Positions 62,636-64,000 of a stretch of 64,000 bases of DNA are shown piece by piece; the stretch's first letter is position 1, and each line of letters starts with the position of its first letter. The notes beneath the pieces were generated by a model. That model ran no database searches and was not told the origin of the DNA. It saw only the letters and a program-made list of their open reading frames with translations. The DNA comes from a virus. The stretch lies in IMG/VR virus record IMGVR_UViG_3300025436_000002, positions 106,201 through 170,200 of that record; one strand, 5' to 3'. The translations under genes were made by a program, and so were the position numbers.

Positions 62636-63004
62636 ATGATTATAAATTTAGAAAAAAATACAATTTTTGTAACGAATAAAGAACAGAAGCCTTGTGTTAG
62701 AGCGTCTCTTAACTTTGAAAAGATGGTTGACCCTACTGAGTTTAATAGTGAAGTTGTGATAGCTCCAGTGTACTCTATATACGTATACGGTATCGATGAT
62801 ACTGATGAAATTAAAGCTTTGTATAAGGAGTACTATAAACAAGTTGTAGCTCTCATGTCTGTACTTTATACAGGACCTGTCTATTACATAAATACTTTTG
62901 AATCTGGAGAAGTAATTAACTGTTTAACAGACTCTATTATAGAGACAGGTAAATCTCCTGTTAAAGTTCCGCATAAGACTGCCCTTAAGATATATAGGGG
63001 TTAA
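62636..63004 (+). CDS. Hypothetical protein
   Basis: 122 aa, beta-rich with aromatic strands (SEVVIAPVYSIYVYGIDDTD; SVLYTGPVYYINTFESGEVI). ATG 62636 follows aaaggaaaatagc. No family recognised. Last gene before a terminator and a late promoter. Confidence 0.6.
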   Translation: MIINLEKNTIFVTNKEQKPCVRASLNFEKMVDPTEFNSEVVIAPVYSIYVYGIDDTDEIKALYKEYYKQVVALMSVLYTGPVYYINTFESGEVINCLTDSIIETGKSPVKVPHKTALKIYRG

Positions 63005-63025
63005 CTCTTTTCTTCATAATTTTTT

Positions 63026-63053
63026 AGAGGCTTTTTAAGCCTCTATTTTTTTT
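63026..63053 (+). terminator. Intrinsic terminator
   Basis: AGAGGCTT (63026-63033) pairs with AAGCCTCT (63037-63044), tight loop, then a run of T to 63053. Separates early-type transcription from the late unit that follows. Confidence 0.82.
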
Positions 63054-63055
63054 AA

Positions 63056-63072
63056 TTTTTATATTATATTTA
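63056..63072 (+). promoter_or_regulatory. Late promoter motif
   Basis: TTTTTATATTATATTTAG, 45 bp before 63119, directly after the terminator. Drives a virion-type protein and the nucleotidyltransferase. Confidence 0.68.
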
Positions 63073-63118
63073 GCGTTACTTCCTTGTGGGGGTAACTATA
63101 ATTTAAGGAGATTAAATA

Positions 63119-63436
63119 ATGGCATATTCATGGACAGCTGTAACACCGAATACTCAAACTTGGGGATCAAGCTACTTTAATTTCTGTATTACGGGGGATG
63201 TGAGATCTCAAATACCTGCACATTCTATTGTCAAGATGCAGGGAGGTTCTGGGACAGAGTACACTGTAACTGCTACTTTTGAATCTATGTTTGGGGATAC
63301 AACATGGGTACGTAGTGATGATAACCAAGAAATAGACCCCGTAGATCGAGCTCTCTACGGAGGGGGTACTTTGTTAGTAAGAGGTGCTGAGATTCCGTCA
63401 ATCATACCTAGGATAGTAAACTTCTGGACTATATAG
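63119..63436 (+). CDS. Small virion-associated protein
   Basis: 105 aa, SD taaggagattaaat. Beta-rich (YSWTAVTPNTQTWGSSYFNF; YTVTATFESMFGDTTWVRSD). Ends GAEIPSIIPRIVNFWTI, matching PPSIIPRVVNYWSI at the end of the broken gene at 17234. The shared end may be an assembly signal or an attachment tip. Possibly a fibre tip or head-decoration protein. Confidence 0.6.
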   Translation: MAYSWTAVTPNTQTWGSSYFNFCITGDVRSQIPAHSIVKMQGGSGTEYTVTATFESMFGDTTWVRSDDNQEIDPVDRALYGGGTLLVRGAEIPSIIPRIVNFWTI

Positions 63437-63450
63437 TAAGGAGGGTAATG

Positions 63451-64000
63451 ATGTTACCTAATATAAATAGACTAATTCATGAGATAAAAGGGATTGAGTA
63501 TCATAAGGTACTCAATCCTAAACTCTGGAATAATTTCATATTAAAGAAAGAGGTTAGAGATAAGTTATTAGAAATAGCTGATCTCTTTATAGGTTTCTTA
63601 GATGTAGACTTAGACAAACATGATGTTTCAGATATAGTCTTTACTGGTTCCTCGGCTAACTTTAACTATACAAAGTATTCAGATGTTGATTTACACGTTA
63701 TAGTCGATTATGACAGAATACATAAAAATTGTCCTATTGTTGGAGAATTCTTAGATGCTAAGAAGTCGCTATTTAATAAAAAACATGAGTTATCTTTATT
63801 TGGACACCCTGTTGAGGTATATGTAGAAGATTTAGACAATCCTGCAACGTCTAGCGGAGTATATTCAATACTTAAAGACACTTGGGTAACTAAACCTACC
63901 TATGCAAATATAAAGATTGACGATCGTTCTGTGCAAGCTAAATACAACCATCTAAAAAGTATAATAATTGACATTATTAAAAATGATGACAACTTAGACG
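63451..64000 (+). CDS. Nucleotidyltransferase with targeting-like N-terminus, 3' end outside the window
   Basis: At least 183 aa, from ATG 63451 or 63448 after AAGGAGGG. Begins MLPNINRLIHEIKGIEY, similar to the starts of the putative packaged proteins (IHE site). FTGSSANFNYTKYSDVDLHV carries the nucleotidyltransferase signature G[GS]..hxDhD, with a further candidate acidic residue in VEVYVED. It could transfer NMP to protein, RNA or a small molecule. Under the same late promoter as 63119. Confidence 0.78.
   Translation, partial: MLPNINRLIHEIKGIEYHKVLNPKLWNNFILKKEVRDKLLEIADLFIGFLDVDLDKHDVSDIVFTGSSANFNYTKYSDVDLHVIVDYDRIHKNCPIVGEFLDAKKSLFNKKHELSLFGHPVEVYVEDLDNPATSSGVYSILKDTWVTKPTYANIKIDDRSVQAKYNHLKSIIIDIIKNDDNLD

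Noticed and set aside
3-64000. Minus-strand ORFs of 60-120 codons across the window
   Set aside because: All except 53270-53896 lie opposite well-supported plus-strand genes, lack SD sites and have no recognisable protein features.
1-64000. Search for tRNA genes, IS elements, integrase and att sites
   Set aside because: No cloverleaf, transposase or integrase pattern was seen; the five homing nucleases are the only mobile elements I can support.

Overview
The window is a gene-dense, AT-rich stretch of a large double-stranded DNA bacteriophage genome. The evidence is about 130 mostly tiny genes packed head to tail with ATGA stop-start overlaps, a peptidoglycan amidase, tail-fibre-like proteins, five homing endonucleases, phage-type nucleic-acid enzymes and a phage-specific late-promoter motif. 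All genes but one lie on the plus strand. No tRNA, integrase, portal, terminase or polymerase gene is visible, so this looks like an accessory plus late region rather than the replication or head-assembly core. A secreted Adhesin_E-like protein and the amidase suggest a Gram-negative, possibly gammaproteobacterial, host; this is an inference.

Layout. 1-7.8 kb, 10.3-16.4 kb, 18-21 kb and 24.7-26.9 kb hold operons of very small paralogous genes. About 40 of them end in one shared C-terminal tail, roughly E[IV]xKYLMxxELLK-stop, whose codons also carry the Shine-Dalgarno (SD) site of the next gene. 7.8-10.2 kb, 17.2-17.7 kb, 54-55.5 kb and 63.1-63.4 kb hold virion-surface proteins: a beta-helix fibre, discoidin-like domains and shared C-termini. 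18.9-24.6 kb holds nucleic-acid enzymes: a four-repeat Myb/SANT-like protein, an RNA ligase, an MT-A70 methyltransferase, a GIY-YIG nuclease and a HAD phosphatase. 27.2-40 kb and 43-49.5 kb hold tandem ADP-ribosyltransferase (ART) domains, further ART-like proteins, a metallophosphoesterase and five amidoligase-like proteins, ending in the amidase. A patatin-like phospholipase sits at 40.3 kb. 49.6-63 kb holds small genes, HNH, Vsr-like and GIY-YIG nucleases, a MoxR ATPase with its VWA/metallopeptidase partner, two gamma-glutamylcyclotransferase-like proteins and one minus-strand secreted phosphodiester glycosidase.

Control. Two promoter classes are visible. Sigma70-type promoters with an exact 17-bp spacer precede the small-gene operons; many are overlapped by hairpins that look like terminators for upstream transcripts. 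A second motif, TTTATATTATAA, lies about 30-50 bp before fibre, effector, amidoligase, patatin and nucleotidyltransferase genes, and on the minus strand before the only minus-strand gene; I read it as the late promoter.

How the genes may work together. At least eleven proteins, nearly all downstream of late promoters, begin with the same short amphipathic peptide (for example MLKRIKELLKLNE). Most have an [LI]xE site like those cut by T4-type prohead proteases. The simplest reading is that ARTs, amidoligases and a nucleotidyltransferase are packed in the capsid, trimmed and injected. The early operons are probably a fast-evolving cassette set of host-interaction proteins built on one common C-terminal tail. 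Five genes are broken by in-frame stops or one-base shifts, several in homopolymer runs.
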